Source: Streptomyces sp. Edi4 (GTDB lineage: Bacteria > Actinomycetota > Actinomycetes > Streptomycetales > Streptomycetaceae). Taken from it: a stretch of 64,000 bases of DNA. This document shows, in pieces, positions 41,841-50,461 of this stretch (positions within the stretch are counted from its first letter, which is position 1; every line of letters begins with the position of its first letter). The notes under the pieces are model-generated. The model saw nothing but the letters and a program-made list of their open reading frames with translations. It was not told the origin of the DNA and did not search any database. Where the stretch lies: positions 62,001-126,000 of the forward strand of contig NZ_JBEJGY010000002.1 of NCBI RefSeq assembly GCF_040253615.1, written 5' to 3'. Position numbers and translations under genes: made by a program.

Positions 41841-42852
41841 CCGGGACTACCTCCTGGACCGGTCGGGCGTCATCTTCAAGGTGATCGGCGACGTCCACCC
41901 GGGCTCGCACTGGCTGGGGTACGTGAAGTACTACCCCGACGAGCGCGGCGACCGGACGCTGTTCGGAAAGACCTACCGGCAGAACACGGTCGTCTCGAAG
42001 GCGTTCGGGATCCTCGCCGACCGCCCCGAGTGCTATGTCTACTCACCCGTGATCGGGTGCGTGATCACCGGCGTGCCCCGCGAGGATGTCGTCCTGCACT
42101 ACTCGTGCCGGCAAGCCCTGACGACCCTGCACGAGTCGCCCGAGCTGCTGGACGGCTCTGCGGTGAGCAAGGACCTGCTCGCCATCATCGGCTGGATCGT
42201 GGACCAGGAGGCTGGCGACGTCATCGGCGTCACCGGCTCCTTCCTCGTCGGCGTAGCGGGCGCTCGCTCGGACATCGACCTGGTCTGCTACGGCCCCCGC
42301 GGCTACGAGGTAGCCCAGACTCTGTTCACCCAGCGGTCACTGATCCACCCATACGAGGGCGAGACCCTGACCCGGCTGTACCTGCGCCGTGCCAAGTACA
42401 TGGCCGGGTCCTCCTTCGACATGCTGCTGCGCCAGGAGGCCCGGAAACTGCAAGGGCTGACCACCGGGGCCGGGGCCCACATCAACTGCGAACCGCTGCG
42501 TGCCGACGGCGACCGGACCTTCCACGACGTGATCGCGCAGGAGGTCGGGCAGATCAGCGTGCTCGCCCGGATTACCGATCACCGCGAAGGCCTGGCGACG
42601 CCGGCGCTCTACGGCATCGAGATCGAGACGGTCATCGCGTCCACGATCGACGAAGCCGACGTCTTCGCCCGCCGCATCACACACCTGCGCAGCTACCTCG
42701 GTGCCTACACCGGCGCGTTCCGCCAGGGCGACACCGTCCACCTGTCCGGACGCCTCGTCCACATCCAGGGCCCCACCGGTACCGGCGGATTCGGCATCGA
42801 ACTCACACCCTGGAGCGCCACCGAGAGCTACCTCGCCAACCTCGCCCGCTGA
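41755..42852 (+). CDS. pol-beta-fold nucleotidyltransferase-like protein
   Basis: This 365-residue protein has the motif TGSFLVGVAGARSDIDLVCY (about 159-178): Gly-Ser, then the Asp-x-Asp pair of the DNA polymerase beta nucleotidyltransferase superfamily. This points to NMP transfer onto a small molecule, RNA or protein. The N-terminal 150 residues (VIFKVIGDVHPGSHWLGYVK) and C-terminal 170 (RGLVHIQ-like strand, GGFGIELTPWSATESYL) are not recognised. The chosen ATG gives an 86-base overlap with the kinase gene, unusually long, so the real start may be further in. No better start with a ribosome binding site is seen. Confidence 0.65.
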   Translation: MSAPGTSTPPASRPSKASPLGRALPAVRDRDYLLDRSGVIFKVIGDVHPGSHWLGYVKYYPDERGDRTLFGKTYRQNTVVSKAFGILADRPECYVYSPVIGCVITGVPREDVVLHYSCRQALTTLHESPELLDGSAVSKDLLAIIGWIVDQEAGDVIGVTGSFLVGVAGARSDIDLVCYGPRGYEVAQTLFTQRSLIHPYEGETLTRLYLRRAKYMAGSSFDMLLRQEARKLQGLTTGAGAHINCEPLRADGDRTFHDVIAQEVGQISVLARITDHREGLATPALYGIEIETVIASTIDEADVFARRITHLRSYLGAYTGAFRQGDTVHLSGRLVHIQGPTGTGGFGIELTPWSATESYLANLAR

Positions 42853-42909
42853 CCCCGCCCGGGCACGCCCTGCGCAGCCCCGGCCCTTCCCCTGTTCTGG
42901 AGGTCCGCG

Positions 42910-43701
42910 ATGACCGCTGATCCGCACGCCTTCGTCTCCGCAGAGAACCATTACGCCCGCTTCCGCCCCCGGTACCCCGACGACCTGTACGTACTGCTCG
43001 CCGACCGGTTCGGCCTGGACGGTACGCAGCACGTCCTTGACCTGGGCTGCGGTCCGGGCACCGTTGCCCTGGAGCTGGCCGGCCTGGCCGGCACCGTGGT
43101 CGCCGTCGACCCGGCGGCCGGGATGCTCGAACAGGGCCGGGTGCTCGCCGGCGAACGGGGCATCCACAACATCCGGTGGCAGCAGGGCGACTCCAACGCC
43201 CTGCTCTCCCTATGCCTGCCGCCGCTCGACCTGGTGGTCATGGCCAAGTCGTACCACTGGATGGACCGCGTCCAGGTCCTGGACGACCTCGGCAGGGTCA
43301 CCACCGAGCAGGCCGGCATCGTCATCCTCTCGGCCGGGCCGCCCGGCACCACCGCGCTGCCCGGCTGGGCCCCGGTAGTCGCCGAAGTCCGAGCCGCCTA
43401 CCTCGGAACGGCCCGCCGGGCCGGAAGCGGGACATATCCCGAGCCGGAGCAGACCTACCAGACCACGGTGGAGCGCTCCCCGTTCCCGACGGTCGAAGTG
43501 GTGCCGTTCGACCAGATCGTGGTGCGCAGCACGGAGGAGCTGATCGGCCTTCAGCTGAGCAACTCCTACTCCACCCCCGCCCAGCTCGGGGACCGGCAGG
43601 AAGCCTTCGAGGAAGACCTGCGCCGCGCGCTCCTGGCATACGACCCCTCGGGCCGGTACGAGGAAACGATCCGCACCGAAGCCCTCATCGCCACCCGATA
43701 G
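42910..43701 (+). CDS. class I SAM-dependent methyltransferase
   Basis: This 263-residue protein starts at ATG 42910 (CTGGAGG 42897-42903). Motif I is HVLDLGCGPGTVALELAG (about 40-57), then VVAVDPAAGMLEQGR (motif II) and LDLVVMAKSYHWMD (motif IV-like, about 108-121). Small-molecule methylation is the likely reaction. It follows the nucleotidyltransferase-like gene by 57 bases and ends the cassette. Confidence 0.85.
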   Translation: MTADPHAFVSAENHYARFRPRYPDDLYVLLADRFGLDGTQHVLDLGCGPGTVALELAGLAGTVVAVDPAAGMLEQGRVLAGERGIHNIRWQQGDSNALLSLCLPPLDLVVMAKSYHWMDRVQVLDDLGRVTTEQAGIVILSAGPPGTTALPGWAPVVAEVRAAYLGTARRAGSGTYPEPEQTYQTTVERSPFPTVEVVPFDQIVVRSTEELIGLQLSNSYSTPAQLGDRQEAFEEDLRRALLAYDPSGRYEETIRTEALIATR

Positions 43702-44068
43702 CTGGATCCGGATCCCGTTGCGAAACCCGGTGTGCCGCACCGCACCGGTGCGCGCACCGCCGGCCCACCCCTTGTCCGGGTTGTGGGCGGGCGCGCATCG
43801 CTCGGACCATGTTTGCTACCCGGCACGTTTCCCCTTGTCAGACCCGGTGCGGACTTCCAGTCAGGTCGCGGACAAGGGGGTGTGTGATATGGGAGCCCGC
43901 CCGGCCGTGGCGCGCGCCCGTCGCGGTGCGGCGCGGCCGGTGACGCGCACCGCGATGGGTGGTGCGGTGCGCTGGTGCGCGCACCACCGATGCCCTCGCC
44001 GCACCTGGTGCGCGCCGGGTGCGCGCGGTGCGGTGCGCGGTGCGCACCACCGACGGGCTCGGTGCGCC
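43702..44068. repeat. GGTGCG/CGCACC-rich intergenic tract
   Basis: This gap and the end of the neighbouring gene (to about 44120) hold at least 14 copies of GGTGCG and about 8 of its complement CGCACC, many abutting (GGTGCGGTGCG, GCACCGCACCGGTGCG). CCCCTTGTC also occurs at 43769 and 43831, and inverted (GACAAGGGG) at 43871. The density suggests a folded non-coding element, an operator array or a repeat-rich breakpoint. No gene is visible. Confidence 0.55.
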
Positions 44069-44530
44069 CTACACGGCGGTGAGGCGCACCGGATGCGCAC
44101 CGGCCGGTGCGGGGTGCGCATCGAGGGCCTGACCCACGCCGACGGCCTCCAGCTGGCGCAGGACATCGGCGACGTCCTCGTGGTCCTCGGTGAGGAACTG
44201 CGCGGCGAAGTCGATGACCGCGCGGGCGATGCCCTCCGCCGCGTCCGGTCCTGCCTGCGCCCAGACCAGCAGCGAGGTCACGAAGACGCGCCCGAGGGCC
44301 TCCAGGGCGAACGTGTCCGCGCACGGCTCGCCCGCCTCCGGACCGGGCAGCGCGGTGACCGGGACGACGATCCGGGTGACGACGTCGACGAGCAGCTCGG
44401 GCATCCGCGGCTCGGCGCCGGCGAACTCGCGGGCCGCGTCGACGTCGTCGGCCTGGACGGCCCGGAGGTAGTTGAAGGCGCTGATGGCCGCGTGCGGGAT
44501 CATCGGGGCGAGCGGCGTGGTGTCGGGCAT
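44069..44530 (-). CDS. 153-residue unknown helical protein
   Basis: ATG 44530 follows GGAGCCCACC. The protein is helical and acidic (HAAISAFNYLRAVQADDVDA, TEDHEDVADVLRQLEAVGVG) with no TM or metal motif. Its 3' end lies in the GGTGCG-rich DNA, which gives the tail HPAPAGAHPVRLTAV. It is divergent from the replication-relaxation gene at 44771. No family is recognised. Confidence 0.65.
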   Translation of the reverse strand: MPDTTPLAPMIPHAAISAFNYLRAVQADDVDAAREFAGAEPRMPELLVDVVTRIVVPVTALPGPEAGEPCADTFALEALGRVFVTSLLVWAQAGPDAAEGIARAVIDFAAQFLTEDHEDVADVLRQLEAVGVGQALDAHPAPAGAHPVRLTAV

Positions 44531-44770
44531 GGTGGGCTCCTGAACGTATGGGGCGCCGCGCTGATCGCGGCGGCCTCGAAGACACCCTCGAACTGGGAAC
44601 CTGTGGACAGAGTCCGGCCGCTGACGGGGGAGAACTCTCCCCCCTCCCGGTTGATCACGATGTGGTCACGGCGGAGAGGTTTTCCAAGATCGGCGTCACA
44701 AACTCGCCGCGGACGACACCTGTAGAAGGTGAATGGCGGGATAGGCCCGCCCCACCTCCAGGAGCACCCT

Positions 44771-46249
44771 GTGGCGAGCACCGCCGACCGGCCCGAGCAG
44801 ACCCCTTTCCGGGCCAGGAAGACCCCCTCCGTGGGCCCCTCCATCACCCCCTCCGCGCGCCGCCGCCAAGGACCGGGCGTTTCCGCAGGTCAGACCCGGC
44901 GGACAGAGGGTCGTCGCAGGTCCGACAACCCTCATGTAGATGTAGCAAGGCAGCCTCAGCACCGGAGGACTTCGACCGGGCCTCGACGCCGGGAACTCCT
45001 GCAAGCGCTGGGGATCTTCCAGAGGGCTACGCCCGACCAGTTGTGGAAGCTGACCCGTCCGGGCAACCAGCACGACAAGCTTGTGCGGGACAACCTCCTG
45101 GATCTGGAGGACCACCAGCTGGTGAGGATCGAGTTGGTACGGGAGGACCAGCGGCAGGTGTGGGTGCTGACCAAGCGCGGACACGGTGAGGCGAAGAAGC
45201 TGCTGGAGCCGAAGGGCATACGGGTCTCGGCGCTGCGGGAGAAGAAGTACGACCCGGTGACCGGGAAGCTGCTCGGTGCCAGCTACGACGACCACGCCGC
45301 GGCGGTCACCTCGACGGCCGCCGAACTCCACAGCGCAGGCATCGGGCACCGGCTCGGTTTTCAGACGGAGATCGGGCACCGGCTCGGCAACGGCTACGTG
45401 CAGCGGGCGGACCTGGTGGTGCGGGCGCCGGAGGCCGGGGTGCCGGTGCTGCTGCTGGAGATCGACCGCCGCAGCGAGGACGCGCACGACCTGGTGGTCA
45501 AGCTGCGCCGGTACTGGGAGTGGGGCCGGCTGCTGCCGAAGGACGCGGACAAGCGCACCGTGGACCTGGTCCGCTCGCGGCCGGACGCGATCGAGCACGT
45601 CGACCACGACAAGCGGCTGTGGCGCAGGTTCTACCCGCCGACCGGACGGGAGGGCCTGGTCCCGGTGGCGTTCGTGTTCGCGGACACCACCGAGGCGAAG
45701 GTCGACAACGCGGTCGCCGCGCTGGAGGAGGCCGGCCGCCGCTACTGGGCGCCGCGCCGGTACGACTCCCTCTACGAGAAGGCCATCACCGCGCGGGACT
45801 ACCGCCAGGCGGTGCCCGTCGTCGTCACCACCCTGGAGCAGCTCCAGGAGCACGGCGCCGACGCGGCGGTGTGGCGGCGGCTGGGACGCACAGGCGAGCA
45901 GACGCTGAGGGCCGCGCTCGACAACCCCGACGGCCACGCCCTCTACCGCGCCCAGGAGGCGCGCGCCGACGCGGAGGACCAGCAGCGCCGGGCCGCTGAG
46001 CGGGAGGCGGAGCGCCCGGTGTGCACGCGGTGCGGGCGGAAGTTCACGGACGAACGCTGGGAGGAGATCACCGTGCACCGCACCGCCGTACGGGCCGGGG
46101 ACAAGTCGGTGTGCGGCCCGTGCCGGGCAGACGACGTCGCCCACCAGGAGGCCGCCGCCGAAGCCGCCCGCCTCGCGGCCGCCGCGCCGGAGCCGGAGAG
46201 CGACCCCGAGTCGGACCGGGGCCGCGGCTGGTTCCGCCGGCGGCCCTGA
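44771..46249 (+). CDS. second replication-relaxation family protein
   Basis: This 492-residue protein starts at GTG 44771 (CAGGAG 44759-44764). A disordered basic N-terminus of about 70 residues precedes a winged helix (LGIFQRATPDQLWKLT, LVRDNLLDLEDHQLVRIELV, VWVLTKRGHGEAKKLL). The core follows (VQRADLVVRAPEAGVPVLLL, EIDRRSEDAHDLVVKLRRYW), then a C-terminal zinc ribbon (CTRCGRKF, then CGPCRADD, about 422-460). The domain order and EIDR segment match the 19032 gene, but this copy is longer and has the ribbon. A role in DNA processing for replication or transfer is inferred. It is not linked to transfer genes here. Confidence 0.75.
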   Translation: MASTADRPEQTPFRARKTPSVGPSITPSARRRQGPGVSAGQTRRTEGRRRSDNPHVDVARQPQHRRTSTGPRRRELLQALGIFQRATPDQLWKLTRPGNQHDKLVRDNLLDLEDHQLVRIELVREDQRQVWVLTKRGHGEAKKLLEPKGIRVSALREKKYDPVTGKLLGASYDDHAAAVTSTAAELHSAGIGHRLGFQTEIGHRLGNGYVQRADLVVRAPEAGVPVLLLEIDRRSEDAHDLVVKLRRYWEWGRLLPKDADKRTVDLVRSRPDAIEHVDHDKRLWRRFYPPTGREGLVPVAFVFADTTEAKVDNAVAALEEAGRRYWAPRRYDSLYEKAITARDYRQAVPVVVTTLEQLQEHGADAAVWRRLGRTGEQTLRAALDNPDGHALYRAQEARADAEDQQRRAAEREAERPVCTRCGRKFTDERWEEITVHRTAVRAGDKSVCGPCRADDVAHQEAAAEAARLAAAAPEPESDPESDRGRGWFRRRP

Positions 46250-46260
46250 CCCGCCCGGTG

Positions 46261-46302
46261 CACCACGGGTCCGGGGGATCAGCGTTCTCCGGGCCCGTGG
46301 TG
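46261..46302. terminator. hairpin after the second replication-relaxation gene
   Basis: CACCACGGG (46261-46269) pairs with CCCGTGGTG (46294-46302), with further CCGG pairing inside. It lies 11 bases after the stop. There is no T-run, as is usual in streptomycetes. Confidence 0.55.
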
Positions 46303-46383
46303 ACGCACTCTTGACCGAGGGTGCCGGTGCGCGGGACGGTCAGGTACGCAACTCCCCGCAACTGGCTTTCTCCGGAGGCGATC

Positions 46384-46638
46384 ATGGCGCTACTTTTCTT
46401 CGGTACGGACCCGAACTCGGGTGGAGGCAACTGTCCGGCGGTGTGGGTGGACACCGAAGCCGCTGAGGGGCCGGAACTGGTTCTGCAGGGCAAGTTCGCC
46501 GACGCGACGACCCGGGCCGCGTGCAGCCAGGACAGTCCGCCGGCGGATGACGAGGGAGTCATCCGGCTCTCGGTGCGGATGATCGACCAGATCAGGAAGG
46601 CATGCGATGCCGCAGAAGCCGCCCGTCCTCAGCTTTGA
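46384..46638 (+). CDS. DUF397-like small regulator partner
   Basis: The 84 residues start at ATG 46384 behind CCGGAGG. The pattern (GGGNCPAVWVDTEAAE, later IRLSVRMIDQIRKACDAA) recalls DUF397 proteins, which accompany XRE-DUF5753 regulators in streptomycetes. It overlaps the next gene by 32 bases and lies two genes upstream of such a regulator. Family similarity is weak; context supports it. Confidence 0.6.
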   Translation: MALLFFGTDPNSGGGNCPAVWVDTEAAEGPELVLQGKFADATTRAACSQDSPPADDEGVIRLSVRMIDQIRKACDAAEAARPQL

Positions 46639-47134
46639 GGACCTGCTCGACTCCGCCCAACGGCACGCCCTGCACCTGGAGCTCCGCGACGTCTACGCCG
46701 TGGGGGAGGAGCGGGAGGTCTACGACACCTTCCTGCGGGACGGGAGCGTGCCTGCGGACGACTCGGCGTACTGGAGCGGGTGGCTGCCGCTGGTGGAGCG
46801 GACCGTGGCCCGCGGGGTGAAGGTCTGGCGGGCCCGGGTCGTGTCCGAGCCCGTCACCGAGTACATCCGCTTCGAGCACGCCATCACCGACGCCAACCTC
46901 CGCGCCGGTGAACAGGTCCGCTGGCTGCCGCGCCGCCGCGCCTCCACTCTCGCCCTGCCCGGCAACGACTTCTGGCTCATCGACGACCAGGTCGTGCGGT
47001 TCAACGTCTTCTCCGGTGATGGCGAGGCCGTGGAGCCCGACCACACCGAGGACCCGCAGGCCATCAAGCTGTGCGCGGAGGCGTTCCGCTCGGTGTGGGA
47101 CCTGGCCACCCCGCACGCCGACTACCGCATCTGA
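46607..47134 (+). CDS. DUF6879-family protein
   Basis: This 175-residue protein has the DUF6879 look: FEDLLDSAQRHALHLELRDV at the start, VERTVARGVKVWRARVVSEP in the middle, then FEHAITDANLRAGEQVRWLP and NDFWLIDDQVVRFNVFSGDG. Members travel with XRE-DUF5753 regulators in actinobacteria, as here (the regulator begins 27 bases later). The biochemical role is unknown; a toxin-antitoxin-like or signalling pair has been suggested for such neighbours. Confidence 0.75.
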   Translation: MPQKPPVLSFEDLLDSAQRHALHLELRDVYAVGEEREVYDTFLRDGSVPADDSAYWSGWLPLVERTVARGVKVWRARVVSEPVTEYIRFEHAITDANLRAGEQVRWLPRRRASTLALPGNDFWLIDDQVVRFNVFSGDGEAVEPDHTEDPQAIKLCAEAFRSVWDLATPHADYRI

Positions 47135-47161
47135 CCCACGCACCTCAAGGGCCGCCACTCC

Positions 47162-48013
47162 ATGACGACCACCTCTCCCTCGTCCAGCGCCCAGTCGGCC
47201 CGCGAGGCGCTCGCCGTGCGGTTGCAGCACCTGCGCAAGGACGCCGGCCTCACCGGGAAGGAGCTCTCCGCCCGGTGCGGCTGGCATCCGGCGAAGACGA
47301 CCAGGATCCAGAAGGGCGACGCCCTGCCCTCGGACGCGGACATCCGGACCTGGTGCGCGGCGTGCGGCGCCGACGACCAGGCGCAGGACCTCATCGCCAC
47401 CGCCCGCGCCGTCGACTCGATGTACATGGAGTGGCGCCGCCTGCACCAGGGCGGCATGCGCCAGGTCCAGCAGGACTGGTACGACCTGCACGAGCAGACC
47501 CGGATCTGCCGCGTCTACCTCTCCAACGTGCCGCCCGGATTCCTCCAGACCCCGGCGTTCGCGACCGCCCTCATGAACCAGATCACCCGCTTCCAGGGCA
47601 CCCCCGACGACGTCGCCGAAGCCGTCGCCGCCCGCGTCGCCCGCTCCCGGTTCCTCTACGAGGGCGGGCACCGCTACGTCGTCCTCATGGAGGAGTCGGT
47701 CCTGCGTTTCCGCACCGCCGACCCCGAGGCGATGCGCGGTCAGCTCCGCCATCTCCTGACGGTGATGCCGCTCGCGTCCCTCTCGCTGGGGATCATCCCG
47801 TTCACCGCGCAGCGCACCGTGTGGCCGCTGGAGGCGTTCTATGTCCACGACGACACCAGCGCCGTGGTGGAGACGCTGACTGCGGAGATCAAGGTGACGC
47901 AGCCGCGCGAGCTCGCCGACTACCTGAAGGCGTTCGCCGGCCTCGCGGAGATGGCGGTGTACGGCGACGCCGCCCGCGACCTCATCGCGGCCGCGATGGA
48001 CGCCCTGGAGTGA
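47162..48013 (+). CDS. XRE-family regulator with DUF5753 domain
   Basis: This 283-residue protein has an N-terminal helix-turn-helix (LRKDAGLTGKELSARCGWHP, KTTRIQKGDALPSDADIRTW, about 22-65) and a DUF5753 domain (about 90-280: VYLSNVPPGFLQTPAFATAL, FLYEGGHRYVVLMEESVLRF, LGIIPFTAQRTVWPLEAFYV). It is typical of the many XRE-DUF5753 regulators linked to development in streptomycetes. It forms a same-strand trio with the DUF397-like and DUF6879 genes. Confidence 0.88.
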   Translation: MTTTSPSSSAQSAREALAVRLQHLRKDAGLTGKELSARCGWHPAKTTRIQKGDALPSDADIRTWCAACGADDQAQDLIATARAVDSMYMEWRRLHQGGMRQVQQDWYDLHEQTRICRVYLSNVPPGFLQTPAFATALMNQITRFQGTPDDVAEAVAARVARSRFLYEGGHRYVVLMEESVLRFRTADPEAMRGQLRHLLTVMPLASLSLGIIPFTAQRTVWPLEAFYVHDDTSAVVETLTAEIKVTQPRELADYLKAFAGLAEMAVYGDAARDLIAAAMDALE

Positions 48014-48109
48014 ACCTCCGCAATTACTCGCAATCTCGTTGAGGGCCAGCCCCCACGCTGCGTAGCGTCGAAGTCACCGACGGACCACCAGCCGGAGAGG
48101 CGGGGCCGC

Positions 48110-48292
48110 ATGCGCGCACACACCGACACCACCGCCCCGGCCCCGGAGGGCCGCGGCCTCCAGCCGCCCGCCTACGGCGTTCCCTCCCCGGCCCTGCTGG
48201 CCCGCGCGGACCGCGGCTTCGCCCGGTTCCTCGGTCGGCACGGCGAGGACCAGGACGACGGGGACGGCGGCGGCGAGGACCCCCAGCGGTGA
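48110..48292 (+). CDS. 60-residue unknown peptide
   Basis: ATG 48110 follows GGAGAGGCGGGG. The sequence is Pro-rich then acidic (LLARADRGFARFLGRHGEDQ). Its stop overlaps the next GTG (48289-48292). Short peptides of this kind often precede DUF6415 genes in streptomycetes. Confidence 0.55.
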   Translation: MRAHTDTTAPAPEGRGLQPPAYGVPSPALLARADRGFARFLGRHGEDQDDGDGGGEDPQR

Positions 48293-48747
48293 CCGCCGGC
48301 CACCCGCGCGAAGACGCCCCAGCAGCGAGGCCCGCCATGCACACCAGCAGCCACACGGTCCTGTACGACCCCGACGGCCTGATCGAGGCGGAGCTCCCGC
48401 TGGATCGCGAGCCGTACGAGTGCCTCGTCAAGGCCGTCCTCGCGTGGACCGGCGAGGACACGCTCGCGGAACGCGACTACGAGCAGATCGGCCTCCAGCT
48501 GACCGGCCACGCCCGCGCCGTCGCCTCCGACGTCCGGCGCCGCGCGGACCGGCTGCCCAAGAGCAGCGGGCGCCGGGCGCTCGCCGACGTCGTCCTGCGC
48601 GAAGCAGAAGGCCGGCTGTCCGCGACGCTTGAGGGCACCGTGCGCTGCGTCCAGGGCCGCGCCCGCCTGGTCCGCGCCCTCTACGAACGCCTGGACCGCC
48701 TGGAGGCCGCGCTCACCGCGGACAGGACTGCACCGCCCGTCGGCTGA
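48289..48747 (+). CDS. DUF6415-like protein
   Basis: The 152 residues start at GTG 48289; an internal ATG at 48337 (MHTSSHTVLYDP) is an alternative. The helical body (YECLVKAVLAWTGEDTLAER, LTGHARAVASDVRRRADRLP, ARLVRALYERLDRLEAALTA) matches the small DUF6415 family common in streptomycete accessory regions. Function is unknown. Confidence 0.65.
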   Translation: MTAGHPREDAPAARPAMHTSSHTVLYDPDGLIEAELPLDREPYECLVKAVLAWTGEDTLAERDYEQIGLQLTGHARAVASDVRRRADRLPKSSGRRALADVVLREAEGRLSATLEGTVRCVQGRARLVRALYERLDRLEAALTADRTAPPVG

Positions 48748-48955
48748 CGGTGCTCTGTATCTGCCATCGCCGGTGAAGCCCCTGGTAAGGCAGCAGCGCA
48801 CGGACGTGATCGGCAAGGTTTCGGCCACTGCATGCGATTACCCGGCGAGTCCCGGACAGCTGCGGATACGGTCGATCGATTTGACGGTCGGCGGTGACCG
48901 CCGACGGGAAAGCGTCCGGTCGGCGTGTCGTCGCATCGCGGGTGGGGGTGGTTCG

Positions 48956-49502
48956 GTGGGCAGCACCGAGCAGCAGATCGAAGAGCAGTTGGCGCAGCTT
49001 CAGCAGAAGGTCGGCGCTCGCCATGCCGAGGTCCTGAAGCACGACTTCGACGACGACCAGTTCGCGGTGGAGTACGCCCGACTGGTGAACGTCACCAGCA
49101 GGCTGGTGGAGTTCGAGAAGACGATCCCCGAGCGTCTGGCCGAACCCGAGCGCCAACGCAGTGAGCGCATCGTGACGTGGTCCTGGGCGCGGCCAGGCGG
49201 CCATCGGAGCCGTGCTGATCGCGCTCGTCTTCATCCTCGACCGGTCGACCTGGTGGCTGATCCTGCTGGGTCCGCACTTCGCGGGCACGGCGGCCGGCTG
49301 CTTCCAGAAGGTCGATGCCGAACAGCACCGCGACCGCCGCTTCGGAGCCGTCGGACTGCACGTGGTCGCGCTCCTGATGGCCCTCATCAGCCTGAGCGTG
49401 ATCAGCCGGTGGTTCATCATCGCCGCCGCCATCGGCTGGATGCTTGTCGCCGGGTCCATGGCGGACAGCACGGGCGCCGACCCGAAAGGGGCGCGCCGGT
49501 GA
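48956..49502 (+). pseudogene. membrane protein with one +1 frame disruption
   Basis: GTG 48956 opens a coiled-coil N-terminal part (QQIEEQLAQLQQKVGARHAE, VTSRLVEFEKTIPERLAEPE). It runs to about 49190 (RIVTWSWAR) in one frame. The sense then continues one base on, from 49194, as QAAIGAVLIALVFILDRSTW. TM helices follow (LLMALISLSVISRWFIIAAA) to the stop at 49500-49502, which overlaps the next gene. The total (547 bases) is one base more than a multiple of three. Either a real inactivating insertion or a sequence error explains it. The restored product would have about 181 residues. Confidence 0.6.
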
Positions 49503-50461
49503 GCGACGACTACGGCCACCAGGTCCGCCGTCTGGAGAGCCGGACCGGCGGTATGGAGCACGAGCTGCACTCGCTGCGTACGAAGCTGGGGGAGGTCGAA
49601 GACCTCGACTACGAACTGCGCGACATCCGCGGCGACCTCCGCAGCCTCGAGGACGACCTCAGCACCGTCCGCAACGACCTCACCGAGCTGGACGACGACG
49701 TACGCGGCGACATCCAGGACACCGAGCAGGCCCTCAAGCGGCTGACCGGCCGCATCCAGGCCCTCGAAGCGCACCTGCTCGCCGCGGGCGGAGCCCCACT
49801 CGCCGACCTCGACACCACCGACCCGGAGTGGAAGAAGCTGGCCAGGACCGCCAACCACGGCTGGAACGTACGCTCCAGCCTGCTCCCCAGACACCAGCGC
49901 GAAGCCCACCGCCTCAACATCCGCCACTACGAAGGGGCCGTCGAAGAGCGCGACGAACACCGCGACAAGGTGGTGGAGGCCGCCGGCATCCTGGCCAGCC
50001 AGCCGCGCACGTCCCGCGAGTTCAAGCAGGCCGCCATGGACTTCGGCATGTCCCGCACCCTCGCCGAGAGCCACGGTCAGCGGGCTCAGAAGCTGGCCGA
50101 CACTGCCCAGGCCGCGCGGGCCGCACTGGCCCAGGACGACACTCTGCGGCAGGCAAAGGCGTCACTGATCGAGCAGGGCGACAAGGCGGAACGGAAGCTG
50201 AACTGGCTGCTGCGCGGCCGCCTGGCCGACGCGATCCGTGACCGCGCCCTGCTGCCCATGTGGTTCGTGACCGTGCTCGGTCCCGTCCCGCCGGCGCACA
50301 AGACGCAGGAGTGGATGGACCTCGCCACCCAGGTCCTGGCCTACCGGGTCACCTACGGGATCACGGACCAGGCCGTCGCGCTCGGTGCGGCACCCGATGA
50401 GTACGTGCCGCGCCGCACCGAGTGGCACCGCGAACTCACCAAGGACCTACGCCGCTGGTAG
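49499..50461 (+). CDS. coiled-coil protein of unknown function
   Basis: The 320 residues start at GTG 49499 (GTGA overlap with the preceding gene). Residues 8-100 form a long heptad coiled coil (VRRLESRTGGMEHELHSLRT, LEDDLSTVRNDLTELDDDVR, DTEQALKRLTGRIQALEAHL). The rest is helical (RTSREFKQAAMDFGMSRTLA, ADTAQAARAALAQDDTLRQA). The final 40 codons lie in the first copy of a perfect 172-bp tandem duplication. Coupling to the membrane protein suggests a two-part structure. Confidence 0.7.
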   Translation: MSDDYGHQVRRLESRTGGMEHELHSLRTKLGEVEDLDYELRDIRGDLRSLEDDLSTVRNDLTELDDDVRGDIQDTEQALKRLTGRIQALEAHLLAAGGAPLADLDTTDPEWKKLARTANHGWNVRSSLLPRHQREAHRLNIRHYEGAVEERDEHRDKVVEAAGILASQPRTSREFKQAAMDFGMSRTLAESHGQRAQKLADTAQAARAALAQDDTLRQAKASLIEQGDKAERKLNWLLRGRLADAIRDRALLPMWFVTVLGPVPPAHKTQEWMDLATQVLAYRVTYGITDQAVALGAAPDEYVPRRTEWHRELTKDLRRW

